23,962 nt of DNA from UBA4717 sp002404395 (GCA_937902275.1 CALFNW010000035.1:1-23962), one strand, 5' to 3'; numbered from the stretch's first letter, positions 7,182-14,611 are shown. Numbers and translations are program-made. The notes: a model not told the origin generated them from the sequence alone.

Positions 7182-8486
7182 TCAATCGCCGATTGTTTTG
7201 AGGATCAGCGGAAGCGTCTCGGTCGGGGCGTCGGTTACGGTTATTGCTTTTTTCAGTTTTTCCGCTCCGAGTTGCGCCGCTTCGGGAGTTGAGGTATGAA
7301 GCTCGGCGAGCGTTTCACCAATCTCGATCTCATCGCCGGTCTTCTTTTTGAGTACTATTCCGGCGAGCGGATCGATCTTATCTCCCTTTTTGGCACGTCC
7401 GGCACCGAGGGCGGCGCTTGCCGCACCGATCAGCGCGGTGTCGGTATGTCCGATATATCCGTTTCGGTCGGCTTTGATCTCGCATACCACATTTGCTCTG
7501 CCGAAAAATTCCGGGTATTCGATATGCTTCATGCTTCCGCCCTGCGCGCATATCCAAGCCTTGAATTTATCGTATGCGGCGCCCGAAGCCAGCGTATCAA
7601 CGGCAAGTTTGTATGCTTCGTCATATCCTATCTCTCTTGCCATCATAACGAGATTTGCGGCAAGCACAAGCGAGACCTGCCGCAGATCTTCGGGACCTTC
7701 TCCGCGTAAGACTTTTACCGCTTCGATCACTTCAAGCACATTGCCGACCGCGTATCCGAGCGGCGTGTCCATATCGGTCAGCACGGCGCGCACGCGTCGG
7801 TTGCAGTGCTTTCCGATGTTTACCATCATTTCGGCAAGCTTCTCGGCGTCCTCGTATGACTCAAGAAATGAACCGCTGCCGACCTTGACGTCAAGCACGA
7901 TATTGTGAGATCCGGCGGCAAGCTTCTTGCTCATAATACTTGAAGCGATGAGCGGCGGGCAGTCTACGGTCGAAGTTACGTCTCTGAGTGCATACAGCAC
8001 TTTGTCGGCGGGCGCAAGGTGCCCGCTCTGGGCGATAACCGCGATCCCGAGTCGTTCGACCTGAGCCAAAAATTCTTCGGGTTCAAGTTCCACTCGGTAT
8101 CCGGGAATGCTTTCAAGCTTATCAACGGTACCGCCGGTATGACCGAGTGCGCGTCCCGACATTTTAGCGATCTTAACGCCGAGCGCGGCGGCGATCGGCG
8201 CGACGATCAGCGTGGTTTTGTCGCCGACTCCGCCGGTGCTGTGCTTGTCTCCGGACATGGTGCCGAAGCGCGACAGATCAAGCGTATCGCCGCTGTTTGC
8301 CATTTCGTTTGTTAAAATTGAGGTTTCCTTGTCGGTCATTCCTCTGAAATAGGTTGCCATAAGAAATGCGCTGATCTGGTAATCCGGTATCGCGGCGCTT
8401 GTAACGCCGTTTACAAATGCGGAAAGCTCGCTTTGGTCAAGCGTGCCTCCGTCTCTTTTTTTTCTGATCAAATCGTTGAAATTCAT
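7182..8486 (-). CDS. pdp: Pyrimidine-nucleoside phosphorylase
   Basis: A 434-residue member of the thymidine/pyrimidine nucleoside phosphorylase family, normal length. It carries the phosphate-binding segment GDKHSTGGVGDKTTL (79-93), the family signature SGRALGHTGGTVDKLES (110-126), and the base-binding residues YALRDVT (R170) and SSIMSKK (184-190). It phosphorolyses uridine, deoxyuridine and thymidine to base plus (deoxy)ribose-1-phosphate. It is last in the deoC-deoD-deoB-pdp operon, 79 bp after deoB, with its own ribosome binding site AAAGG before ATG 8486. The deoxyribose-1-phosphate goes to DeoB then DeoC. In Gram-positives this broad-specificity enzyme is usually called Pdp rather than DeoA; sequence alone does not fully separate them. 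Confidence 0.93.
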   Translation of the reverse strand: MNFNDLIRKKRDGGTLDQSELSAFVNGVTSAAIPDYQISAFLMATYFRGMTDKETSILTNEMANSGDTLDLSRFGTMSGDKHSTGGVGDKTTLIVAPIAAALGVKIAKMSGRALGHTGGTVDKLESIPGYRVELEPEEFLAQVERLGIAVIAQSGHLAPADKVLYALRDVTSTVDCPPLIASSIMSKKLAAGSHNIVLDVKVGSGSFLESYEDAEKLAEMMVNIGKHCNRRVRAVLTDMDTPLGYAVGNVLEVIEAVKVLRGEGPEDLRQVSLVLAANLVMMAREIGYDEAYKLAVDTLASGAAYDKFKAWICAQGGSMKHIEYPEFFGRANVVCEIKADRNGYIGHTDTALIGAASAALGAGRAKKGDKIDPLAGIVLKKKTGDEIEIGETLAELHTSTPEAAQLGAEKLKKAITVTDAPTETLPLILKTIGD

Positions 8487-8565
8487 AATAAAACCTTTCG
8501 GAGCAGCCGCATGGGCTTCGATTTGACGTTGGATGAGAAGATCCTGCGTCGTAATCTCCCGGAAT

Positions 8566-9744
8566 TCAATTACCGTTATTTAATGTTATTGCCTCGGCAA
8601 AGCTTTTGCCGGGAGAATCAAACTTTACTTTGAGCAATTCGCATACAGTCGCCGAAATATCGGCAAAGGTATTTCGCGTGCCTAAATTTACCGGTGCGAC
8701 CGATTTTCCGAAAGCGATCATCGGAGTGTATTCACGGGTATGATCGGTGCTGATATCGCCGGGGTCACAGCCGTGGTCTGCGGTAAGGATCACAACATCA
8801 TCGTCGCGCAGACCGGCGATGAAATCGGGCAGCCATGCGTCAAACTCGGAAAGTGCGTTTGCATATCCGTCCACATTGTTGCGATGACCGTACACCATGT
8901 CAAAATCAACAAGATTTGTGAAGCAAATTCCATGAAAATCGCGTTTTGCGACCTCGGAGGTGAGGCGCATACCCTCGTCATTTGAGTGTGAAAGCAGGGT
9001 CTCGGTAACTCCGCGCCCCGCAAATATATCGGTGATCTTGCCGACGGCGATCGAATCGAGTCCGGCTTCGGATATTGCGTCAAGCATGGTGCGCCCGTAC
9101 GGCTCAAGCGAAAAATCGTGACGGTTTGCCGTTCGGGTGAACGGATATTCTCCGTTGAACGGACGTGCGATCACGCGTCCGACTGCATATTTTCCGCAAA
9201 GCAATTTCCGTGCGATCCGACAATAGCGGTAAAGTTCTTCGCAGGGAATCAGGTCTTCGTGCGCCGCGATCTGAAACACGCTGTCGGCGGAGGTATATAC
9301 GATAAGCGCGCCGGTTTTGAGTTGTTCACGTCCAAAGTCGCGGATAACGTCAGTGCCCGAGTAAGGCTTGTTGCAGATCACGCGCCGCCCGGTCTCTTTT
9401 TCAAATTTTTCGATTATTTCATCGGGAAATCCGTTCGGAAATGTAGGCAATGGGGTCTCTGAGATTATGCCGGAGATCTCCCAATGTCCGATCGTGGTGT
9501 CCTTGCCCTTTGAGGCTTCTCTCATTCGCGCAACGGCGGCGGTGGGAGAGGCTGTTGTTCCGAGAAAGTCAAGTCCGTCTATGTTCCCGATCCCGAGTTT
9601 TTTCAGATTCGGGATATTGAATTTAAGCGACTTAGAGATGCTCCCGAGGGTGCTTGCACCCTCGTCTCCGAAGTCGGCGGCGTCAGGAGCCGCACCGGCT
9701 CCAAGACTGTCAAGTACGATTAAAAAGATTCTTTCGGTATTCAT
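8566..9744 (-). CDS. deoB: Phosphopentomutase
   Basis: A 392-residue alkaline-phosphatase-superfamily mutase of standard length. It has metal ligand D12 in IVLDSLGAGAAPDA, the phosphorylated threonine T83 in GKDTTIGHWE, YTSADSVFQIAAHE, ARPFNGEYPFTRTANRHDF, and C-terminal metal ligands in VDFDMVYGHR and LTADHGCDPGDISTDHTREY. It converts (deoxy)ribose-1-phosphate to the 5-phosphate, linking the phosphorylases to DeoC. Its ATG overlaps the TGA of deoD (ATGA, 9744-9741), a strong sign of translational coupling. The start is fixed by this overlap and by conservation of the N-terminal strand. Confidence 0.95.
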   Translation of the reverse strand: MNTERIFLIVLDSLGAGAAPDAADFGDEGASTLGSISKSLKFNIPNLKKLGIGNIDGLDFLGTTASPTAAVARMREASKGKDTTIGHWEISGIISETPLPTFPNGFPDEIIEKFEKETGRRVICNKPYSGTDVIRDFGREQLKTGALIVYTSADSVFQIAAHEDLIPCEELYRYCRIARKLLCGKYAVGRVIARPFNGEYPFTRTANRHDFSLEPYGRTMLDAISEAGLDSIAVGKITDIFAGRGVTETLLSHSNDEGMRLTSEVAKRDFHGICFTNLVDFDMVYGHRNNVDGYANALSEFDAWLPDFIAGLRDDDVVILTADHGCDPGDISTDHTREYTPMIAFGKSVAPVNLGTRNTFADISATVCELLKVKFDSPGKSFAEAITLNNGN

Positions 9745-10472
9745 GATAATTTATCAAGCTCGCACGCCGAGTCAAGCGCAATTTCCATCATCTGCGTGAA
9801 CGAGTTTTGCCTTTCTTCGCTGGTGGTAGCCTCGCCTGTAACAAGGCTGTCGGAGATCGTGCATAAAGCAAGCGCATTTTTGCCGGCGCGCGCCGCATTC
9901 ATATAAAGCGCGGCGGCTTCCATTTCGACTGCCATGACCCCGAGTTTCTGCCATTTCGCGGTCGAAGTATCATCGTCATCATAGAAGGTATCCGACGACA
10001 GCAGATTGCCGACGTGATATACGGCGTGGTGAGCCTCGGCTTTTGAGACGACGGTTTCAAGCATTTTGTAGCTTGCGATCGGGGCAAAGCTTCCCGGAAG
10101 CTTATACTGTGCGGCAAAGCTTGAGTTGGTGCAGGCTCCCATGCCGATCACGATATCGCGGACTTTTACCTTTTCAGACATCGAGCCGGCTGAACCTATC
10201 CGCATGATGTTTTCAACGCCGAATATGTTGAAAAGTTCATACGAATATATTCCTATCGACGGCATACCCATGCCGCTTGCCATTACGCTGACGCGCGTGC
10301 CTTTGTAGGTTCCGGTGTATCCCTGTATACCTCTGACATTGTTTATGAGCACGGCGTTTTCAAGATAGTTTTCGGCGATATATTTACTGCGGAGCGGATC
10401 TCCGGGCATCAGTACGGTGCGCGCAAAATCCTTGGGCGCGGCATTTATGTGCGGGGTGGGGAAACGGTTCAT
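9741..10472 (-). CDS. deoD: Purine-nucleoside phosphorylase, hexameric DeoD type
   Basis: A 243-residue protein typical of bacterial hexameric PNP: TPHINA with H8, LMPGDPLRSKYIAENYL (R28), MGMPSIGIYSYEL, RIGSAGS (91-97), VEMEAAALY (182-190) and the catalytic D208 in TISDSLVTGE. It phosphorolyses purine (deoxy)nucleosides to base and sugar-1-phosphate in the cytoplasm. ATG 10472 is chosen because GAGGAGG lies just before it and the ATG overlaps the deoC stop as ATGA; a longer open frame runs back into deoC and is not conserved. Its own stop overlaps the deoB start in the same way. Confidence 0.95.
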   Translation of the reverse strand: MNRFPTPHINAAPKDFARTVLMPGDPLRSKYIAENYLENAVLINNVRGIQGYTGTYKGTRVSVMASGMGMPSIGIYSYELFNIFGVENIMRIGSAGSMSEKVKVRDIVIGMGACTNSSFAAQYKLPGSFAPIASYKMLETVVSKAEAHHAVYHVGNLLSSDTFYDDDDTSTAKWQKLGVMAVEMEAAALYMNAARAGKNALALCTISDSLVTGEATTSEERQNSFTQMMEIALDSACELDKLS

Positions 10473-11131
10473 TTTTTCGATTCCTCCTCTTTGACGATCT
10501 TGACTATTGAGCTGGTGCCGAGTCTTGAAGCGCCGAGCGCGATGAAGTCCTCGGCGTCCCTGAGCGAACGTATTCCGCCCGCTGCCTTGATCTTGAGTTC
10601 CGGCGAGCAATGCGCTTTAAATAACGCGATATCCTCACGCGTGGCGCCTCCGGTCGAAAAACCGGTAGAAGTTTTGATGTAATCGGCACCGGAGCGGCTG
10701 ACTATATCGCACAGTCTGATCTTTTCTTCCTCGGTAAGCAGACAGGTTTCGATTATTACTTTAAGCAGTTTGCCTTCCGCCGCTTCTTTTACTTTTGAAA
10801 TTTCCGCGAGCACATCGTCATATCTTTTTTCTTTTACCATGCCGAGATTTATGACCATGTCAATTTCGTCGGCGCCGTTTGCGACGGCATCGGCACATTC
10901 AAAGCACTTGACAGCGGTGGTGGCGTATCCGTTCGGAAATCCGATAACGGTACATATCTTCAGTTTGTCTTTGACATATTCTTTGGCAAACCTGACATAA
11001 CACGGCGGTATGCAGACCGAGGCGGTTTGATATTTGATTCCGTCATCGCAAAGCGCGGCGATCTCCGAACGGGTTGCGCAGACATTAAGCAGGGTATGAT
11101 CGACCTTTGACAGGATATCTTTGGTTTCCAC
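10469..11131 (-). CDS. deoC: Deoxyribose-phosphate aldolase
   Basis: A 220-residue class I aldolase of normal length. Schiff-base lysine K153 is in YIKTSTGF, the proton-relay partners D91 (EIDMVINLG) and K182 (IKAAGGIR) are present, and VDHTLL at the N-terminus is typical. It cleaves 2-deoxyribose-5-phosphate into glyceraldehyde-3-phosphate and acetaldehyde, so deoxynucleosides can feed glycolysis. The start is a GTG (11131-11129) preceded by AAAGGA; no better ATG is available. First gene of the operon, with a 4-base ATGA overlap into deoD. The leader holds inverted repeats that may be the operator. Confidence 0.94.
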   Translation of the reverse strand: METKDILSKVDHTLLNVCATRSEIAALCDDGIKYQTASVCIPPCYVRFAKEYVKDKLKICTVIGFPNGYATTAVKCFECADAVANGADEIDMVINLGMVKEKRYDDVLAEISKVKEAAEGKLLKVIIETCLLTEEEKIRLCDIVSRSGADYIKTSTGFSTGGATREDIALFKAHCSPELKIKAAGGIRSLRDAEDFIALGASRLGTSSIVKIVKEEESKK

Positions 11132-11171
11132 TTGATTTTTCCTTTCAAAACGTTTATATGTATTTTAGCGT

Positions 11172-11212
11172 ATCGACCGCGCCGAATATGTCGATTTAAA
11201 GCACTTCGGCGC
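11172..11212 (-). promoter_or_regulatory. Inverted repeats in the deo operon control region
   Basis: Two interleaved perfect inverted repeats occur here: ATCGAC (11172-11177)/GTCGAT (11190-11195) and GCGCCGAA (11179-11186)/TTCGGCGC (11205-11212). A convincing -35/-10 pair is not seen, although TAAAAT occurs on the minus strand just inside the leader (11169-11164). This is the most likely promoter-operator area for deoCDB-pdp. A DeoR- or CytR-like repressor site is a guess; no such regulator is encoded nearby. Confidence 0.35.
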
Positions 11213-11241
11213 AAAAAAGCAGCGCGGCTGTGCCGCGCTGC
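11213..11241 (-). terminator. Terminator of the TIM-barrel isomerase gene
   Basis: A perfect 10-bp GC-rich stem with 3-base loop (11219-11228 with 11232-11241) is followed on the minus strand by six T (11218-11213). It separates the isomerase gene from the deo operon. Confidence 0.88.
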
Positions 11242-11285
11242 AACTGCACGGCTATGCACGGTGCAGGAAATTTCGCTTTGGGTTA

Positions 11286-12251
11286 TTATGCCCAACTCAT
11301 CGTGGAGGGCTTGGGATCGTTTATGATTACCTGTTTCATAAATTCGACCGCCTTTTTAAGTCCTTCGTCTATCGACATCAGGCTGTCTTCGTGCTCGATG
11401 CTCATGACCTTGTCATATCCGACAAGTCTGAGGTTGGAGGCGATATCGCGCCAGTATGTAAGATCGTTTCCGTAGCCGATCGCACGGAACACCCACGAAC
11501 GATGGATCTCATCGCCGTAGTGCTTGGTATCAAGCACGCCGTGCTTTGCGGTGTTGTACTTGTCGATCTTGGTGTCCTTTGCATGGAAGTGATAGATGGT
11601 ATCTCCGAGTTCGCGGATGACTGCGACCGGATCCATTCCCTGCCAGATAAGGTGAGACGGATCAAGGTTTGCACCGAGGTTATCGCCTGCCGCCGCGCGA
11701 AGCTTCAGCATGGTCTCGGGGTTGTAAACGCAGAAGCCGGGATGCATTTCAAATGCGACCTTTACGCCGTGTTCTTTTGCAAATTTTGCGGTTTCCTTCC
11801 AATAAGGAACGAGTACCTCATCCCACTGATATTTCAGGATCTCAAGAAAATCCTCGGGCCACGGGCAGGTTACCCAATTCGGGTACTTTGCGCCCGGATG
11901 ATCGCCGGGGCAGCCGGAAAAAGTGATGACTGTGTCAACGCCCATTCTTTCGGCAAGCAGTACGCTGTTCACAAAATCTTCGTGATATGCCTTTGCGGTA
12001 GCCTTGTTCGGGTGAACGGCATTTCCGTGGGATGCAAGCGCGCACGGCTCAATGTCATACTTTTCAAAAAGCTTCATGAACTTGTCGAATTCGCCCTTGT
12101 CGTTCAGGAGCACTTCGGGGTTGCAGTGAGCCTTTCCGGGGTAACCGCCCGAACCGATCTCCACTGCCTGAACGCCGAGTCCGGAGAGGATCGAAAGCGT
12201 TTCATCTAACGATTTTGAGCCGTAAAGGTTGGCAAGAACGCTTAATTTCAT
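11286..12251 (-). CDS. Sugar phosphate isomerase/epimerase family TIM barrel
   Basis: A 321-residue xylose-isomerase-like TIM barrel. Metal ligands expected for this superfamily are visible: E168 (VAFEMHPG), D197 (NLDPSHL, with H200), H223 (YHFHAKD) and E286 (MSIEHED). The N-terminal strand MKLSVLANLYG and AVEIGSGG are also typical. Proteins like this isomerise or epimerise ketoses or inositol derivatives (IolE, IolI, tagatose 3-epimerase relatives); the exact substrate is not readable. It is cytoplasmic. The gene has its own strong promoter and a strong terminator, so it is a single-gene unit lying between the deo operon and an unknown gene on the same strand. ATG 12251 has GAGGT eight bases upstream. 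Confidence 0.85.
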   Translation of the reverse strand: MKLSVLANLYGSKSLDETLSILSGLGVQAVEIGSGGYPGKAHCNPEVLLNDKGEFDKFMKLFEKYDIEPCALASHGNAVHPNKATAKAYHEDFVNSVLLAERMGVDTVITFSGCPGDHPGAKYPNWVTCPWPEDFLEILKYQWDEVLVPYWKETAKFAKEHGVKVAFEMHPGFCVYNPETMLKLRAAAGDNLGANLDPSHLIWQGMDPVAVIRELGDTIYHFHAKDTKIDKYNTAKHGVLDTKHYGDEIHRSWVFRAIGYGNDLTYWRDIASNLRLVGYDKVMSIEHEDSLMSIDEGLKKAVEFMKQVIINDPKPSTMSWA

Positions 12252-12324
12252 ATATTTGACCTCATTTCAGAATAAAATTTCGCCGTGTCTGCGGTCGCTT
12301 TCCGCAACAGGGCTTCATAGATAT

Positions 12325-12353
12325 AGAATACAATATTTTACAGAAAAAGTCAA
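12325..12353 (-). promoter_or_regulatory. Promoter of the TIM-barrel isomerase gene
   Basis: On the minus strand TTGACT (12353-12348) and TATTCT (12330-12325) are 17 bases apart. The leader, about 70 bases, contains a small hairpin TGCGG/CCGCA (12290-12294 with 12302-12306). Confidence 0.68.
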
Positions 12354-12364
12354 GGGATTTTCGG

Positions 12365-12703
12365 TTACTTTCGATAGTAAGTGTAATATGCGATCACTGT
12401 GCGTTCATTACCGCCGTGCTCAAGATCGGGACCGCAAAGCACCACTCCGTCAAGGCTCATGAGATCATTTGCCGAAAGCAGATCGAGCGGACATCTGAAT
12501 TGTATGTCAAAGCTTGAAAAAAGAATCAGCTCGCCGTCCTTGACGCTTATTGCGCCTTCCCTGCCGACTACTTCATCGACATTGTCGATACGTTCTGTCA
12601 CGTATTTTATAGCTCTTCCGTCAAGCGACTTCATTCTTTCAAGCGCCGCCGCACGGCTGTTAGGTTTTTTTGAAAGCAAGGCTTTTCTCAATTTATCAAA
12701 CAT
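12365..12703 (-). CDS. Uncharacterised 112-residue protein
   Basis: I do not recognise a named family. The protein is soluble-looking, with no signal peptide or membrane segment. Residues 1-30 are basic and helical (MFDKLRKALLSKKPNSRAAA), followed by alternating hydrophobic residues suggestive of a small alpha/beta fold (AIKYVTERIDNVDEVVGREG, GELILFSSFDIQF) and an aromatic-rich end (RTVIAYYTYYRK). The gene has a textbook promoter and shows codon use like its neighbours, so it is probably real. It is divergent from sigK, and only the promoter of the isomerase gene follows it, with no obvious terminator. The start ATG 12703 has only a weak AGGT before it. Confidence 0.68.
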   Translation of the reverse strand: MFDKLRKALLSKKPNSRAAALERMKSLDGRAIKYVTERIDNVDEVVGREGAISVKDGELILFSSFDIQFRCPLDLLSANDLMSLDGVVLCGPDLEHGGNERTVIAYYTYYRK

Positions 12704-12747
12704 TTCATAATTACCTGTTGTTCTGAGATTTCGGAGGTTACGACAAG

Positions 12748-12776
12748 ATTATAGCATATTTTAAAGGTACAAGCAA
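12748..12776 (-). promoter_or_regulatory. Promoter of the 112-residue protein gene
   Basis: On the minus strand TTGCTT (12776-12771) and a perfect TATAAT (12753-12748) are separated by 17 bases. The leader is about 40 bases. Confidence 0.7.
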
Positions 12777-12852
12777 GAATGACCGGGAAAAATAATATAA
12801 TTTATATGTAAATAATATTTTTCGGCTTGGCTTGATGTTTGGACTTTCGCAA

Positions 12853-12936
12853 GCGGAGCCATAGGATTAACGCCGCAGTTCCGTCGTCGGCTGTCCGACG
12901 CGGAACTGTCGATTGTTTTGAGTCGGCTCCGCCGAC
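12853..12936 (+). ncRNA. sigK leader element with two mutually exclusive hairpins
   Basis: An outer stem GCGGAGCC (12853-12860)/GGCTCCGC (12925-12932) encloses a long inner stem CAGTTCCG-T-CGTCGG (12876-12890)/CCGACG-CGGAACTG (12895-12908) with a CTGT loop and one bulged T. The right outer arm can instead fold locally as GTCGGC-TCC-GCCGAC (12922-12936), ending 13 bases before the sigK ATG. These structures cannot coexist. It may be a regulatory leader or a palindromic repeat element; no known riboswitch class is recognised. Confidence 0.4.
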
Positions 12937-12949
12937 ATGAAAGATTTGT

Positions 12950-13651
12950 ATGTTTGACTTCGGAATGCTCCTTAATATTGCGGCGCGGTATTTTTTTATT
13001 TACCTGAAGGTGCGGGACGCGAACTCATTTCCGCCTCCGCTTTCAGCCGAAAAAGAACTTGAGTGCTTCAAGAAGATGGCTGAAGGAGACGAGGCTGCCA
13101 GAAGTATGCTTATCGAGCATAATCTGCGTTTGGTCTCGCATATCGTGCGCAAGTATTATTCCACCGCGAAAAACAAGGAGGATCTTATATCTATAGGTAC
13201 GATCGGACTTATCAAGGCTATAGATTCTTTTAAATACGACAGCGGCACCAAATTTGCCACCTATGCGGGAAAATGCTTGCAGAATGAGATTCTGATGTAC
13301 TTCAGGGCGCAGAAAAAACTTGCGGGCGAAGTTTCGATAAATGAAACGATCGATATTGATAAGGACGGAAATCCGCTTACATATATTGACATAATCAGTG
13401 TGGACGACACCATTGCCGACGATATTGCGCTCAAGATAAACTCCGAAAAGGTGCTTTTTGCCATAAAAAATCTGCTTGATGAACGCGAGCGGCAGATCAT
13501 CGTTCTGCGTTTCGGACTCGGTAGAAATCGCGCGGTGACTCAACGTGAAATAGCGAAGAAGCTCGGAATATCGCGTTCATATGTAAGCCGTATAGAAAAG
13601 CGTGCGATCGAGAAGCTGAGAGGCGTTTTTGGGGTGGAAGATGTGCATTGA
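12950..13651 (+). CDS. sigK: Sporulation sigma factor, SigK type
   Basis: A 233-residue sigma-70 family protein. Residues 1-25 are hydrophobic (MLLNIAARYFFIYLKV) like the cleavable pro-sequence of pro-SigK, followed by SFPPPLS. Region 2 has LIEHNLRLVSHIVRKYY, EDLISIGTIGLIKAIDSF (78-94), KFATYAGKCLQNEILMYFR; region 4 has the helix-turn-helix TQREIAKKLGISRSYVSRIE (197-216). It resembles SigK more than SigE, and would direct late mother-cell transcription after processing by SpoIVFB. The frame is uninterrupted, so no skin element splits it. A TGA at 12938 limits the start to ATG 12950; its ribosome binding site is weak (GAAAGA), so the leader hairpins may matter. No clear sigma-A promoter precedes it. 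Confidence 0.88.
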   Translation: MFDFGMLLNIAARYFFIYLKVRDANSFPPPLSAEKELECFKKMAEGDEAARSMLIEHNLRLVSHIVRKYYSTAKNKEDLISIGTIGLIKAIDSFKYDSGTKFATYAGKCLQNEILMYFRAQKKLAGEVSINETIDIDKDGNPLTYIDIISVDDTIADDIALKINSEKVLFAIKNLLDERERQIIVLRFGLGRNRAVTQREIAKKLGISRSYVSRIEKRAIEKLRGVFGVEDVH

Positions 13652-13657
13652 TCTGAG

Positions 13658-13671
13658 TTTTTTCGACAAAG
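13658..13671 (-). promoter_or_regulatory. Spo0A box (0A box)
   Basis: Read on the minus strand the sequence is CTTTGTCGAAAAAA, which contains the core TGTCGAA (13668-13662) within a full consensus-like box. It lies just after the sigK stop and about 60 bp before the -35 of spo0A, so Spo0A could regulate its own gene here. A weaker core-like TGTCAAT lies at 13726-13732. Confidence 0.6.
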
Positions 13672-13700
13672 CTTGTTTTTTTATTGTGGTTTTTTGCTAA

Positions 13701-13754
13701 AAAATATGGAAAAATATGGTAATTTTGTCAATTGCAATATTATCCAAAATATGG
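13701..13754 (+). repeat. Three copies of AAAATATGG in the spo0A promoter region
   Basis: AAAATATGG occurs at 13701-13709, 13711-13719 and 13746-13754. The first two are exactly one helical turn apart; the third overlaps the promoter spacer and abuts the -10 box. Regular placement around a promoter suggests a protein-binding site, although the region is AT-rich. Confidence 0.4.
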
Positions 13755-13760
13755 TAAAAT
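13732..13760 (+). promoter_or_regulatory. Promoter of spo0A
   Basis: TTGCAA (13732-13737) and TAAAAT (13755-13760) are 17 bases apart, with TG at 13752-13753 giving an extended -10. The same -35 hexamer is used in front of guaA. No good sigma-H promoter was recognised. Confidence 0.6.
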
Positions 13761-13813
13761 TTTAGCGTAAAAAAGAGCAGAGCTGCTTGAGGAAAATGAA
13801 AGGATCGAAAGAT

Positions 13814-14611
13814 ATGCTGATTAAAGAGAAAATACTTATTGCAGATGCCGATGCCGGATTCAGAGAGAATCTGCGCGATAAAATGAGAGCGGCGGGTTAT
13901 CAATACGTTGATGCCGCGTCCGACGGATTTGAATTGCGCGAGAAATGCTCGGACAACTTTTATAACGTGATAATCGCCGACAGATCGGTAATCAATCGCT
14001 CGGACGTTGACTTTATCACTAAAGAGAGCGCATATTCCGAGCTTTATCCGTATTCAAGCGAAATAATACTTATGTCCGGCAATCCCGGAAGCGATTCGAT
14101 AATCGACATCGGACTTGCACAGTCGGCGTATTGCATCAAAAAGCCGTTTGAATTTGCGTTCATGAATCGGATAATTCTCGGATTGCTTGAGGGTCAGCGT
14201 TTGAAAAGCGAGGCTAAGCGTGCCGCCGAGACCTCGGGTTCGCTTGAAAAGCAGATTACATATGTGATCCATCAGCTCGGAATACCTGCGCATATAAAAG
14301 GTTATCAGTTTTTGCGCACTGCAATAATCAAGGCCATACTTGATCCGGACATTATCAACTATGTTACGAAATCGCTGTATCCGCTTGTGGCACAGGCGCA
14401 TGACACGACTCCGAGCAGAGTAGAACGTGCGATACGCCACGCGATAGAGGTTGCGTGGGATCGCGGAGATGTCGATACACTTAATTCGTATTTCGGATAT
14501 ACTATCAGCCGTCAGCGCGGCAAGCCCACAAACAGTGAATTTATTGCAATGATCGCCGACTATATCAGATTGAAAAATACCGACTGCGAAGCCGAGCCGG
14601 TGTTAAAGTAA
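13814..14611 (+). CDS. spo0A: Stage 0 sporulation response regulator Spo0A
   Basis: A 265-residue protein, nearly the length of Bacillus Spo0A. The C-terminal DNA-binding domain is unmistakable: HQLGIPAHIKGYQFLRTAI, TTPSRVERAIRHAIEVAWDR (198-217) and GKPTNSEFIAMIADYIRL. The N-terminal receiver (4-125) is divergent. It keeps D11, the phospho-acceptor D56 (VIIADRSV), S88 and the lysine in IKKPF (K110), but the usual acidic pair D-D-N reads D11-A-D13. ATG 13814 is chosen because AAAGGA precedes it by about ten bases; ATG 13796 has its GAGG too close. It is the phosphorelay-controlled master switch for sporulation. The gene follows sigK, and ends 12 bp from the convergent glycosidase gene with no visible terminator. 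Confidence 0.92.
   Translation: MLIKEKILIADADAGFRENLRDKMRAAGYQYVDAASDGFELREKCSDNFYNVIIADRSVINRSDVDFITKESAYSELYPYSSEIILMSGNPGSDSIIDIGLAQSAYCIKKPFEFAFMNRIILGLLEGQRLKSEAKRAAETSGSLEKQITYVIHQLGIPAHIKGYQFLRTAIIKAILDPDIINYVTKSLYPLVAQAHDTTPSRVERAIRHAIEVAWDRGDVDTLNSYFGYTISRQRGKPTNSEFIAMIADYIRLKNTDCEAEPVLK

Noticed and set aside
11391..12209. A 272-codon open frame on the plus strand
   Set aside because: It lies wholly opposite the TIM-barrel isomerase gene and resembles no family; a codon-bias shadow. Other long antisense frames, such as those inside araC, pdp and spo0A, were dismissed likewise.
12796..12801. TATAAT upstream of sigK as a sigma-A promoter
   Set aside because: No -35-like hexamer occurs 16-18 bases before it, and the region is generally AT-rich.
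12859..12869. CATAGGATTA as a SigK/SigE-type -10 box for sigK
   Set aside because: The match is partial and no suitable -35 element lies at the right distance. It also falls inside the leader hairpin.
12950..13651. Possible skin-type element splitting sigK
   Set aside because: The frame is continuous from pro-sequence to the region 4 helix-turn-helix.
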